Positions 1-6,529 are shown, numbered from the stretch's first letter. The stretch: DNA of 13,163 nt from JBBTQZ01 sp964489135 (GCA_964489135.1 CAZAXK010000014.1:1-13163), one strand, 5' to 3'. A program made the numbers and translations. The notes: generated by a model not told the origin, from the sequence alone.

Positions 1-157
1 GTGAATACGTTCTCAAGTCTTGTACTCACCGCCCGTCAACTCAAGGGAGTTGGGAGTACCCAAAGCTTCACTTTAGTGGAACAAAGGTAAACTCAATGAC
101 AGGGAGTAAGTCGTAACAAGGCACGGCTAGCGGAAGCTGGTCGTGGAACATTTCTAG
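1..157 (+). rRNA. rrs: 16S rRNA, 3' end (partial)
   Basis: This is the 3' terminal part of small-subunit rRNA. The decoding-site landmark ACCGCCCGTC is at about 28-37 and GTCGTAACAAGG at about 110-121. Helix 45 is intact: about ten pairs (122-131 with 136-145, including two G-U) close a GGAA tetraloop at 132-135. After GGAACA (145-150), where E. coli reads GGAUCA, the tail is TTTCTA instead of CCTCCTTA, so the anti-Shine-Dalgarno core is missing. The upstream ACTCACC in place of the usual ACACACC also marks a divergent lineage. The 5' end lies outside the window. The mature 3' end at about 156-158 is estimated by alignment to E. coli from memory. Confidence 0.95.
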
Positions 158-340
158 GTGAAATCCGCCCCACTTCGCTCTTTATAGAGCTATGCGGGGC
201 TTACAGTCGATTTGAGCACTCCTTGTGAGGGCTCAAGCCCGAGCCATCAGGGTTACAGAAGATGGGGTTTGGCAAAACCTAAATTTGCTTGGCAGATCGG
301 AAAGACGATCCTAAAAACAACGAAACAAAACATAGGCCGA
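158..340 (+). other. 16S trailer region with serial hairpins
   Basis: No gene is visible here. The stretch holds several short hairpins: GCCCC/GGGGC plus GCTCT/AGAGC (167-200), TTGAGC/GCTCAA (212-236), GGGTTT/AAACCT (265-280) and GATCG/CGATC (295-310). It probably belongs to the pre-16S transcript and carries processing signals, which is an inference. No tRNA-Ile/Ala spacer pair and no 23S start is seen. Confidence 0.5.
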
Positions 341-376
341 AACCTCGTAGGACACATTTGTCCTGCGGGGTTTTTG
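341..376 (+). terminator. Rho-independent terminator of the 16S transcript
   Basis: A 14-bp stem (341-354 with 359-372, including G-U pairs) encloses the 4-nt loop CATT and runs into TTTTTG. It closes the 16S transcription unit about 215 nt after the rRNA, so the 16S seems to be transcribed without a 23S behind it. Confidence 0.85.
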
Positions 377-397
377 CTTTTCTATTTTTTGGTTTTC

Positions 398-406
398 TGA
401 TATATT
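398..406 (+). promoter_or_regulatory. Extended -10 promoter for tRNA-Ile and enolase
   Basis: TG, one base, then TATATT forms an extended -10 element 41 nt before tRNA-Ile. No good -35 hexamer stands at 16-18 bp. It lies just after the 16S terminator, where a new transcript must begin. Confidence 0.4.
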
Positions 407-447
407 GGGGTAGCGAAAAAAATTATGAAAAAATTAGTTCCCATCGT

Positions 448-520
448 GCGCGCGTAGCTCAGCTGGTAGAGCACTCGACTGATACTCGTGGGGTCATAGG
501 TTCAAATCCTATCGCGCGCA
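448..520 (+). tRNA. ileT: tRNA-Ile (anticodon GAT)
   Basis: The cloverleaf reads directly: acceptor GCGCGCG pairs with CGCGCGC, the D stem is GCTC/GAGC, the anticodon loop CTGATAC carries GAT, and the T arm is ATAGG/CCTAT with TTCAAAT. The discriminator is A and no CCA is encoded. The anticodon stem CTCGA/TCGTG has one T-T mismatch. The flanks are complementary too: CATCGT (442-447) pairs with ACGATG (520-525), so the precursor acceptor helix could extend to 13 bp and include A73. Enolase starts 26 nt downstream, which suggests co-transcription. Confidence 0.9.
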
Positions 521-546
521 CGATGAGAGTTAACGAAAAATAAATT

Positions 547-1806
547 ATGCACAAAATAACAAAAGTATTCGCCAGAGAAATATTGGATTCGCGAGGCAAC
601 CCAACCGTAGAGGTGGATTTGTGGCTCGAACACAAAGGTAACCCGTCGGGTGAGATGTGGGGACGTGCCGCCGTCCCAAGTGGTGCTTCAACCGGAACTC
701 ACGAAGCAGTCGAGCTCCGCGATGGCGACAGCAAAAGATACGGAGGCAAGGGAGTCCTGAAAGCTGTGATGAACGTAAATGAAATCATTGCCAAGGAAAT
801 AGAGGGTAAGGAATTCGACCAAAAATCTCTTGATGATTTTCTGATCGCACTCGACGGAACAAAAAACAAAGGTAAGTTGGGGGCAAACGCGATTCTCGGT
901 GTTTCGATGGCCTTTGCCAAAGCATGTGCCGGCACAGAGAACAAAAACTTATATCAGTACTTCCGAGACATTTCGGGGACTGTGGAGTGCAAGATGCCCC
1001 GACCGATGATGAATATCCTAAACGGTGGCGCTCATGCTAAGGGCTCAACCGACATTCAGGAGTTTATGATTGTGCCTGTGGGTGCCAAGACCTTCAAGGA
1101 AGGTTTGCGTTATGGAGCGGAGGTCTTTCATGCGCTTAAAAAACTTTTGACCGAGAAAGGTCTTTCTACCACTGTTGGAGATGAGGGTGGATTTGCGCCA
1201 AAACTCGGAAGCAACGAGGGGGCGCTTGAATTGATAATGGAAGCGATCCAAAAGGCGGGATACAAGGCCGGCGAGGATATCGCCTTTGCTCTCGATGTTG
1301 CGTCATCTGAACTCTACAAAGAAGGCAAGTATGTTCTGGCTATCGAGGGCAAGACTCTAACAAGCGACCAGATGATCGATCTTTACGAAAGTTGGATGTC
1401 TAAATATCCAATTATATCAATTGAGGACGGATTGGCGGAAGATGACTGGGAGGGCTGGAAGAGGATGACCGAAAGACTCGGCAACAGATTGCAAATCGTT
1501 GGCGACGACTTATTCGTTACCAATATTGAAAGATTACAAAAGGGGATCACGGAAAAAGCCGGTAACTCAATACTCATAAAGCTCAATCAAATCGGCACTG
1601 TGAGCGAAACTATCGATGCGATCAACATGGCGAAGGAAGCCGGCTTTACCTCCATTGTCTCGCACCGATCCGGAGAAACAGAGGATGCAACGATTGCTGA
1701 TTTTGTCGTCGGACTCGGCACTGGCCAGATCAAGACCGGCTCACTCTGCAGGAGCGACCGCACAGCAAAGTACAATCAACTTTTGAGAATCGAGGAGAAG
1801 CTATAA
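547..1806 (+). CDS. eno: Enolase (phosphopyruvate hydratase)
   Basis: Interconverts 2-phosphoglycerate and phosphoenolpyruvate in the cytoplasm (EC 4.2.1.11). The protein has 419 residues, near the family's usual 420-430. The start MHKITKVFAREILDSRGNPT matches the conserved enolase N-terminus. Visible catalytic and Mg-binding residues are H163 (NGGAH), E172 (QEF), the general-acid/base pair E213 (GDEGGFAP) and K345 (LIKLNQIG), metal ligands D250, E293 and D320, the HRSGETED loop from H373, and K396 (GQIKTGS). No Shine-Dalgarno sequence precedes the ATG (AACGAAAAATAAATT). It lies behind tRNA-Ile and 54 nt ahead of phosphoglycerate mutase, the previous glycolytic step, so the three are probably one transcript. 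The gene is complete with nothing broken. Confidence 0.98.
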   Translation: MHKITKVFAREILDSRGNPTVEVDLWLEHKGNPSGEMWGRAAVPSGASTGTHEAVELRDGDSKRYGGKGVLKAVMNVNEIIAKEIEGKEFDQKSLDDFLIALDGTKNKGKLGANAILGVSMAFAKACAGTENKNLYQYFRDISGTVECKMPRPMMNILNGGAHAKGSTDIQEFMIVPVGAKTFKEGLRYGAEVFHALKKLLTEKGLSTTVGDEGGFAPKLGSNEGALELIMEAIQKAGYKAGEDIAFALDVASSELYKEGKYVLAIEGKTLTSDQMIDLYESWMSKYPIISIEDGLAEDDWEGWKRMTERLGNRLQIVGDDLFVTNIERLQKGITEKAGNSILIKLNQIGTVSETIDAINMAKEAGFTSIVSHRSGETEDATIADFVVGLGTGQIKTGSLCRSDRTAKYNQLLRIEEKL

Positions 1807-1817
1807 CCCCACCCTAA

Positions 1818-1840
1818 CCCTCCCCTTGATAAGGTGAGGG
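1818..1840 (+). repeat. Short hairpin between eno and gpmA
   Basis: CCCTC-C-CCTT, loop GAT, AAGG-T-GAGGG forms a near-perfect hairpin inside the 54-nt gap. No T-run follows, so it is not a classic terminator. It could be an mRNA processing or stability element, or one copy of a small dispersed palindrome. Only one copy is in this window. Confidence 0.45.
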
Positions 1841-1860
1841 AACTAACAAAACCATCAACT

Positions 1861-2475
1861 ATGGCAAAATTATTTTTAGTTAGACACGGCAAATCAGCTT
1901 GGAACAAACTCGGTCTTTGGACCGGTTGGACCGACGTGGATTTAGACGAGGACGGAATAGAGGAAGCACGGATTGCGGGTGAACTTTTGAAAGATGAACA
2001 TATCGATACTGTCTATACTTCTGAATTAAAACGCACACACCAAACCTTCGAACATATCAAGCAAGGCTCAGGCAAGCCAGACCTCGGCCACACCTCGCAC
2101 AAGGAGCTGAACGAAAGGCACTACGGGATCCACACCGGCAAAAACAAGTGGCAGGTCAAAGAAGACGTCGGCGAAGAAGAGTTTCAAAACATAAGACGGG
2201 GTTGGGATACCAAAATTCCGGATGGTGAAAACCTCAAGGATGTTCACGCGCGTGTAGTTCCTTTCTATGAGGAAAAGATCAAACAAGATTTAAAGGCCGG
2301 TAAAAATGTGCTAGTAGTCTCGCACGGCAACACCTTGCGTGCACTGGTCAAGCACCTCGAAAACCTCAGCGACCAACAGGTTTGTGATCTCGAAATTGGC
2401 ACCGGCGAGCTATATTGCTACGAGCTAGATAGTGAGGCGCAAGTGACCCGCAAAGAGATCAGAACCAAAAAATAG
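1861..2475 (+). CDS. gpmA: 2,3-bisphosphoglycerate-dependent phosphoglycerate mutase
   Basis: Interconverts 3-phosphoglycerate and 2-phosphoglycerate through a phosphohistidine. I chose the ATG at 1861, giving 204 residues that begin MAKLFLVRHG. An in-frame ATG at 1834 would add nine residues with no counterpart in the family. The phosphoacceptor is H9 in LVRHGKSAWN. E85 in LNERHYG is the likely proton donor, and H155 in VSHGNTLRAL is the second active-site histidine. R8 and the RHYG segment are phosphate-binding. It is somewhat shorter than typical GpmA (about 230-250). The substitution GIHTGKNK, where most members have GALQGLNK, shows divergence, so activity as a general histidine phosphatase cannot be fully excluded. 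The position directly behind enolase favours the mutase role. Confidence 0.9.
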   Translation: MAKLFLVRHGKSAWNKLGLWTGWTDVDLDEDGIEEARIAGELLKDEHIDTVYTSELKRTHQTFEHIKQGSGKPDLGHTSHKELNERHYGIHTGKNKWQVKEDVGEEEFQNIRRGWDTKIPDGENLKDVHARVVPFYEEKIKQDLKAGKNVLVVSHGNTLRALVKHLENLSDQQVCDLEIGTGELYCYELDSEAQVTRKEIRTKK

Positions 2476-2477
2476 GT

Positions 2478-2508
2478 TTGACTGAGCTAAATTTTTTGAT
2501 ACCATAAT
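2478..2508 (+). promoter_or_regulatory. Putative promoter of the adenylate-kinase-like gene
   Basis: TTGACT (2478-2483) and CATAAT (2503-2508) resemble -35 and -10 boxes, though the 19-bp spacer is long. It sits in the 95-nt gap after gpmA and about 60 nt before the GTG start. Confidence 0.4.
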
Positions 2509-2570
2509 TCTCGGCTCATTGTTCTTTTGCTCATGCTGAAAAAGTTTTTTCGAAAAAGAAGGGAATAAAG

Positions 2571-3191
2571 GTGAAAGAATTAACAAAGCAAATTGCTGAC
2601 AGAGGCGACCGTATTCTCATAGCGGTCAACGGTCTTCCTTTGTGTGGGAAGACTACAGTGGCCGATGGTATAGCATCGACCATTGATGCCGACCGCATCA
2701 CCACTTCGAGTGCATTGAGGGAACTCAAAAACCCCAAGGTCGATTACCAAATCGACAATGGGATTCTGGTGGCGGACGAGGTAGTGATCGACGCCATCCA
2801 GAGACAACTGTCGGAAGCCGAATGCTCCGTCGTAATAATCGACGGCTGCTTCCGGACTGAAAACCAGACGAGAGCAATCATTGCAAACGCGCATGACTCT
2901 GGGTTCACTTTGGTAGTCGCAATTGAGGTCAACGTCACTTACCCCACCATTCGAGAGCGTTTCGCAAAACGAGGGAGAAAAGACGACACGCTCCAGAAAG
3001 TCGCCGGAAGGATCCGCGACTACCAAAAACACGCCCTGCGTACAATTCTCGCCCTGCGAGATCTGACACGGTATCAATACACGATAAACGGGGATACGCA
3101 AAAAGAGAGCGTTTTGAGGGAAGCGCTCCAAAATTTGGAGACCGCCATCCAAGACCACCTCGATCCCTATTGCGTCTTCGCCGGACGCTAA
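2571..3191 (+). CDS. Divergent adenylate-kinase-like P-loop nucleotide kinase
   Basis: Likely transfers phosphate between ATP and a nucleoside monophosphate. The 206 residues follow the adenylate kinase order: Walker A GLPLCGKTT (21-29), a TSSALRE segment (45-51) where Adk has TGDxLR, LVADEVV (66-72), DGCFRTENQ (91-99) where Adk has DGFPRTxxQ, and RGRKDDT (134-140) matching the Adk lid RGRxDDT. The lid is the short type with no zinc cysteines. The P-loop is unusual: Adk normally has GxPGxGKGT. The start is GTG with a purine-rich AGAAGGGAA about 7-15 nt upstream, unlike the neighbouring genes. It has its own putative promoter and a strong terminator, so it behaves as an insert between gpmA and pyk. 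It may be an Adk paralogue, another NMP kinase, or the genome's only adenylate kinase. Confidence 0.75.
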   Translation: MKELTKQIADRGDRILIAVNGLPLCGKTTVADGIASTIDADRITTSSALRELKNPKVDYQIDNGILVADEVVIDAIQRQLSEAECSVVIIDGCFRTENQTRAIIANAHDSGFTLVVAIEVNVTYPTIRERFAKRGRKDDTLQKVAGRIRDYQKHALRTILALRDLTRYQYTINGDTQKESVLREALQNLETAIQDHLDPYCVFAGR

Positions 3192-3212
3192 CACAAAGGA
3201 AGCTCTTTAACC

Positions 3213-3259
3213 AAGAGCCCGCGACAGCAACTCGAGAGCCGTCGCGGGCTCTTTTGTTT
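3213..3259 (+). terminator. Strong intrinsic terminator before pyk
   Basis: A perfect 13-bp stem (3213-3225 with 3241-3253) rich in G and C is followed by TTGTTT. It ends transcription of the adenylate-kinase-like gene 22 nt after its stop codon. Confidence 0.9.
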
Positions 3260-3278
3260 AATGCGCTTTGTGTGTTAC

Positions 3279-3284
3279 TATACA
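3279..3284 (+). promoter_or_regulatory. Putative -10 box of pyk
   Basis: TATACA lies 54 nt before the pyk ATG, just after the upstream terminator. A weak TTTAAT stands 16 bp upstream. A new start is needed here because the terminator blocks readthrough. Confidence 0.4.
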
Positions 3285-3338
3285 AACCACAAAGGCAAGG
3301 CCTTTTGTTTTGTTTCTAAAAATTCAATTTTAAATCAT

Positions 3339-4754
3339 ATGAAGAAAACCAAAATAGTCTGCACGATCGGTCCAGCGACAGAATCGCAAGAAATGCTCGA
3401 GAAGCTTTTGAGCGCCGGCATGAACGTTATGCGCCTCAATTTCAGTCATGGCGATTTTGCCGAGCACCAGAACAAGGTAGATAATTTGCGCAAAGCGCGA
3501 GAGACGACCGGTATGCCGTGTGCCATTCTGCAAGACCTCTCGGGTCCAAAGTTCCGCTTGGGCGACTTTTATCAAGAAAGGGTAGAACTCGTAGCCGGCG
3601 ACTTTATCACCCTTACAACCGAAAAGGTCGTCGGGGATGAAAAGCGCGTATCAGTAAACTACCCCACTCTTCATGAGGAAATCGAGATTGGGAACATCAT
3701 CATGGTAGACGATGGCAAGAAGAAGTTTGAAGTAGTTGAAATAAATGGGACCGAAATAAAGTGTAAAATCTTGGTGGGTGGCAACACCAAAGGGCGAAGG
3801 AGTCTGAACCTACCAGGGGCTCCACTAAAAATCGGTGCTCTGACCGACAAAGATAAGGCCGATATTGAATTTGGGATAAAAAATGACGTCGATATCTTCG
3901 CCTTTTCTTTTGTGCGCAAACCGAGCGACGTGATAGAGCTCCGCGATATCCTTAATAAGCGTGGCTCAAAGGCCAAGATAATGGCCAAGATCGAGACGGT
4001 GGAGGCGGTCAAGGATTTTGATGAAATACTTGCACTTGTTGATATGGTGATGGTGGCGCGAGGAGATCTCGCGATCGAAATACCAGCCGAGAAAGTGCCC
4101 TTCGCCCAAAAAATGATGATTCAAAAGTGCAATGCCGAAGGCAAGCCGGTAGTGACCGCAACCCAGATGCTCGAGAGCATGATCAAGAACCCCGTTCCGA
4201 CTCGCGCCGAAGTGTCAGATGTAGCAAATGCCATCCTCGACGGTACCGACGCGATTATGCTCTCCGAGGAGACAACACTAGGTGAATATCCAGTAGAAGC
4301 AGTCAAGGTTATGTCGAGGGTAGCCAAAGAAATTGAAGAGAATTATCCGGAAAGACCGATAGTCCATAGCCCCAAAAACGGCAAGACCGATGTTACCGAC
4401 TCGATTACAGGATCGGTGGTCAAGACCGCTCACGATGTGAAGGCCAAGGCCATTATCGCCCTTACTCATACAGGATTTACCGCTCGCATGATATCGCGCC
4501 ACAAGCCCAAGGTACCCGTATTCGTTCTCACCACCAACGAGAAGACCCGCAATCAAACTTGTGTTTCGTTCGGCTGTGTCCCGATTCTTACCGATGACTG
4601 GAAGAGCTATAGCGAAGCAATCGATATCGTACGCGAAATATGTCTGAACAATGATATAGCCAAAGAAGGTGAGCACGTGGTGCTTGTTTCCGGTGCCCAC
4701 TCACAAAAGCACGAGATCAAAGAGACCAACATGATTTTGGTAGAAACAATCTAA
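3339..4754 (+). CDS. pyk: Pyruvate kinase
   Basis: Converts PEP and ADP to pyruvate and ATP (EC 2.7.1.40), the last ATP-yielding step of glycolysis. The ATG at 3339 gives 471 residues starting MKKTKIVCTIGPAT, the standard N-terminus. The in-frame ATG at 3261 would add 26 atypical residues that overlap the promoter. Visible motifs are MNVMRLNFSHG, LQDLSGPKFRLG (start of the B domain), the signature IMAKIE with the essential lysine, the Mg-binding ARGDLAIEIP, and TATQMLESMI and PTRAEVSDVANAILDGTDA of the barrel. The C-terminal third is the usual allosteric domain. No Shine-Dalgarno sequence is seen. Its stop codon overlaps that of the convergent lactate dehydrogenase gene, with no terminator between them. 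Confidence 0.98.
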   Translation: MKKTKIVCTIGPATESQEMLEKLLSAGMNVMRLNFSHGDFAEHQNKVDNLRKARETTGMPCAILQDLSGPKFRLGDFYQERVELVAGDFITLTTEKVVGDEKRVSVNYPTLHEEIEIGNIIMVDDGKKKFEVVEINGTEIKCKILVGGNTKGRRSLNLPGAPLKIGALTDKDKADIEFGIKNDVDIFAFSFVRKPSDVIELRDILNKRGSKAKIMAKIETVEAVKDFDEILALVDMVMVARGDLAIEIPAEKVPFAQKMMIQKCNAEGKPVVTATQMLESMIKNPVPTRAEVSDVANAILDGTDAIMLSEETTLGEYPVEAVKVMSRVAKEIEENYPERPIVHSPKNGKTDVTDSITGSVVKTAHDVKAKAIIALTHTGFTARMISRHKPKVPVFVLTTNEKTRNQTCVSFGCVPILTDDWKSYSEAIDIVREICLNNDIAKEGEHVVLVSGAHSQKHEIKETNMILVETI

Positions 4755-5758
4755 GGGACCCGATTTTTTATTTCTCCATCTACAAAGGCCAAGATGTTGC
4801 CGACAGTAGTATCCAAAATCCGCTGAACGGCTTCGCTGGTGTTGAATGCAATGTGAGGTGTCACTATCACTCGCGGGTGATTGATCAGATAATTATTGGC
4901 CAAGACGTTCTTGAGCTCCTCGAGTTTGGGGTGGGGTTGTCCTAGCAATTTCATTTCATCATACATGTCGCCTTCTTCTTCCAATACGTCGAGGCCGGCG
5001 GCAGAGATGATGCCTTCTTCAAGCGCCTTAACTAGCGCCTCAGTCTTTACCAAACCGCCTCGAGCAGTATTTATAAGAACGGCTCCGCGCTTTATGTAGT
5101 AAATGCTCTCTTCGTTTATCATATGCTTCGTGTGTTCATTATAAGGCGCATGCAAGGTGATGATATCAGATACCCCAAGGAGCTCTTCAAAACTGGCATA
5201 CCGGAAACCCAAGTCTCGATCAATATTCTGTTTTGGAAACGGATCATAGGCAACTACATTGAGGTCAAATCCTTTCGCAATCTGGATAGCATTTAGTCCG
5301 ATACGGCCGGTACCAACTACCCCAATAGTCTTGCCCGAAAGGTCAAAACCCCGCAAAGCTCCTTGGGCAAACGATCCAGTCTCTGTCACCTGCTCGTGCG
5401 CTTCGGGAATCTTGCGCGAAATGGCGAGCAAAAGTGCAAAAGCAAATTCAGCCACAGTATTCTCACCATAAGAGGGGACATAGACAACCTCAATCCCACG
5501 GCTACGAGCAAGAGCGATATCGACATAATCAAAACCGGTCGAACGCGCCGCAATAAGTTTGAGAGAGGGCAATCTGTCAAGCTCCGCCTGCTTGCACTCG
5601 TGAGAGACAAAGACCGAAATTGCCTCTGCACTGTGCAGATTTTCAGCAGTAACTTCATCTAGAGATTTAGCAAAGATAACGTCCAGATTTTTACCTCTAA
5701 ACTTATCTTCTACATAACTCTTCTCCCATTCCTCCTTGTACAAAAAAATTATCTTCAT
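4751..5758 (-). CDS. ldhA: D-lactate dehydrogenase (2-hydroxyacid dehydrogenase family)
   Basis: Most likely reduces pyruvate to D-lactate with NADH and so regenerates NAD for glycolysis. The 335 residues fit the D-isomer 2-hydroxyacid dehydrogenases. The Rossmann motif GTGRIG is at 149-154, with D172 placed to select NAD. The catalytic residues are R233 in NTARGG, E262 after LDVLEE, and H302 in TPHIAFNT. The insertion around DMYDEM (264-269) resembles D-LDH more than phosphoglycerate or glyoxylate dehydrogenases. TATAAT lies 15 nt upstream of the ATG, so the leader is very short and has no Shine-Dalgarno sequence. It converges on pyk, whose product pyruvate is its substrate. Exact substrate choice among related 2-oxoacids is inferred. 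Confidence 0.88.
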   Translation of the reverse strand: MKIIFLYKEEWEKSYVEDKFRGKNLDVIFAKSLDEVTAENLHSAEAISVFVSHECKQAELDRLPSLKLIAARSTGFDYVDIALARSRGIEVVYVPSYGENTVAEFAFALLLAISRKIPEAHEQVTETGSFAQGALRGFDLSGKTIGVVGTGRIGLNAIQIAKGFDLNVVAYDPFPKQNIDRDLGFRYASFEELLGVSDIITLHAPYNEHTKHMINEESIYYIKRGAVLINTARGGLVKTEALVKALEEGIISAAGLDVLEEEGDMYDEMKLLGQPHPKLEELKNVLANNYLINHPRVIVTPHIAFNTSEAVQRILDTTVGNILAFVDGEIKNRVP

Positions 5759-5773
5759 TTGATTATTCGATCG

Positions 5774-5779
5774 ATTATA
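5774..5779 (-). promoter_or_regulatory. -10 box of the D-lactate dehydrogenase gene
   Basis: A consensus TATAAT on the minus strand ends 15 nt before the ATG. Transcription would start near 5767, leaving a leader of about 9 nt. TTATCG, 16 bp upstream, is a weak -35. This gap (5759-5840) holds nothing else recognisable. Confidence 0.55.
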
Positions 5780-5840
5780 ACGGCTTGTCCCTAATCGATA
5801 ATTATAAACCTTCTAACCAGCAATTGCCCGATTGATATGT

Positions 5841-5876
5841 TTATACAAAAACCCGCGGCCGCGGGAAAGTGTATAA
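5841..5876. repeat. 36-bp palindromic direct repeat, left copy
   Basis: The unit is TTATAC, five A, the perfect 14-bp palindrome CCCGCGGCCGCGGG, AAAGT, then GTATAA: a 6-5-14-5-6 symmetric plan. It is identical over all 36 bp to the copy at 6494-6529, and identity stops exactly at the unit edges. On the minus strand the GC hairpin is followed by TTTTTG, so it can also act as terminator for the PaaX/Cas2-like gene, whose stop codon is 29 nt away. Confidence 0.9.
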
Positions 5877-5905
5877 GCACGAACCAAATAAGTGAGAGTG
5901 GAAAA

Positions 5906-6469
5906 TTATAGATCGAAGCTTGATTTCAACCATTCATCATTCTCAATAGACTCGACAGTCATATAAACAACCTCTGCTTTGAGCATTAGGTACTCTTTCA
6001 GCAGAGCAATTATTTCCTGACATTCATACGGATAAACCCAAACGCTTGCTTGTAACTGAACGAATCCAAACAAACGAAGGATGTCTCGCAGTCGATCGCG
6101 AGTCTTTTTCATATTCTCTGATATATCAAATATTACGACCCGATACTTTCTATCCCATTTCTTCGGTTTATTTTTTGCTAAGCCCTCGATCTGGTACTTG
6201 AGGAGCATATGCCTGCCTTTTTCGGTGATCTCTAAATACTTATAGTTTTTATCCTCTTTTATTTGGAGTAACCCCCGATCTAATAGTCGCTTTATCCCCT
6301 GGTTCGCCTCAAAGAGCTTCAGCTTCGATTTCTTTAGGAGGGGAGTGTATTTTAGTAGTTGTACCGCATTTCCCGCTACAGCCGCCACAGTGACAAATCC
6401 TAACAAGCCAATCGTAAGCAACAACGTCTTACTCGCGGAAAGCATTTTTTCTTTGGTTTCTTCTTTCAT
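5906..6469 (-). CDS. PaaX/Cas2-like protein, solitary
   Basis: I recognise the fold class, not a precise function. The ATG at 6469 gives 187 residues. An in-frame TTG at 6493 would add eight, but it overlaps the -10 box. Residues 14-39 are hydrophobic (TLLLTIGLLGFVTVAAVAG). Residues 45-95 look like a winged helix (EANQGIKRLLDRGLL, then YLEITEKGRHML). Residues 106-175 match a Cas2-type ferredoxin fold: YRVVIFDISE with D115 where Cas2 has its strand-1 aspartate, then RDRLRDILRLFGFVQLQASVWVY. The PaaX family of repressors has the same two-part plan. No cas1, other cas gene or CRISPR array is present. Identical 36-bp repeats flank it, suggesting autoregulation, mobility or both. Such proteins are often annotated as Cas2 in CPR genomes, but a role in CRISPR adaptation is not supported here. 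Confidence 0.8.
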   Translation of the reverse strand: MKEETKEKMLSASKTLLLTIGLLGFVTVAAVAGNAVQLLKYTPLLKKSKLKLFEANQGIKRLLDRGLLQIKEDKNYKYLEITEKGRHMLLKYQIEGLAKNKPKKWDRKYRVVIFDISENMKKTRDRLRDILRLFGFVQLQASVWVYPYECQEIIALLKEYLMLKAEVVYMTVESIENDEWLKSSFDL

Positions 6470-6491
6470 ACGTGATTTATCAGGTAAACCC

Positions 6492-6497
6492 AATTAT
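6492..6497 (-). promoter_or_regulatory. -10 box at the edge of the right repeat
   Basis: On the minus strand the repeat end GTATAA plus the next base T creates a consensus TATAAT. It lies 22 nt before the ATG of the PaaX/Cas2-like gene, so the start would be near 6485 with a leader of about 16 nt. Confidence 0.55.
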
Positions 6498-6529
6498 ACA
6501 AAAACCCGCGGCCGCGGGAAAGTGTATAA
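6494..6529. repeat. 36-bp palindromic direct repeat, right copy
   Basis: Identical to 5841-5876. It ends 24 nt from the start codon of the PaaX/Cas2-like gene and overlaps its -10 box. Read on the minus strand the GC hairpin plus TTTTT would also stop transcripts entering from upstream. Confidence 0.9.

Larger units (their letters stand above)
5841..6529 (-). mobile_element. Candidate 689-bp cassette: PaaX/Cas2-like gene between 36-bp direct repeats
   Basis: The gene is bracketed by two identical 36-bp units in the same orientation, 617 bp apart. The start codon is 24 nt from one unit and the stop codon 29 nt from the other, so almost nothing else is carried. No target-site duplication is visible outside the repeats. 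Mobility is a hypothesis: precise boundaries and compactness support it, while the repeats could instead be operators plus terminators. Confidence 0.45.

Noticed and set aside
289..543. Open frame running through tRNA-Ile
   Set aside because: It crosses a terminator, a promoter and a complete tRNA, and part of its protein is simply the tRNA read as codons.
2580..3194. A 204-codon open frame antisense to the adenylate-kinase-like gene
   Set aside because: The plus-strand frame has clear kinase motifs in order. The antisense protein shows no recognisable family and has no independent signals.
5841..6529. CRISPR array next to a Cas2 gene
   Set aside because: Only two repeats exist, 617 bp apart, with a gene and not spacers between them. 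No cas1 or other cas gene is present.
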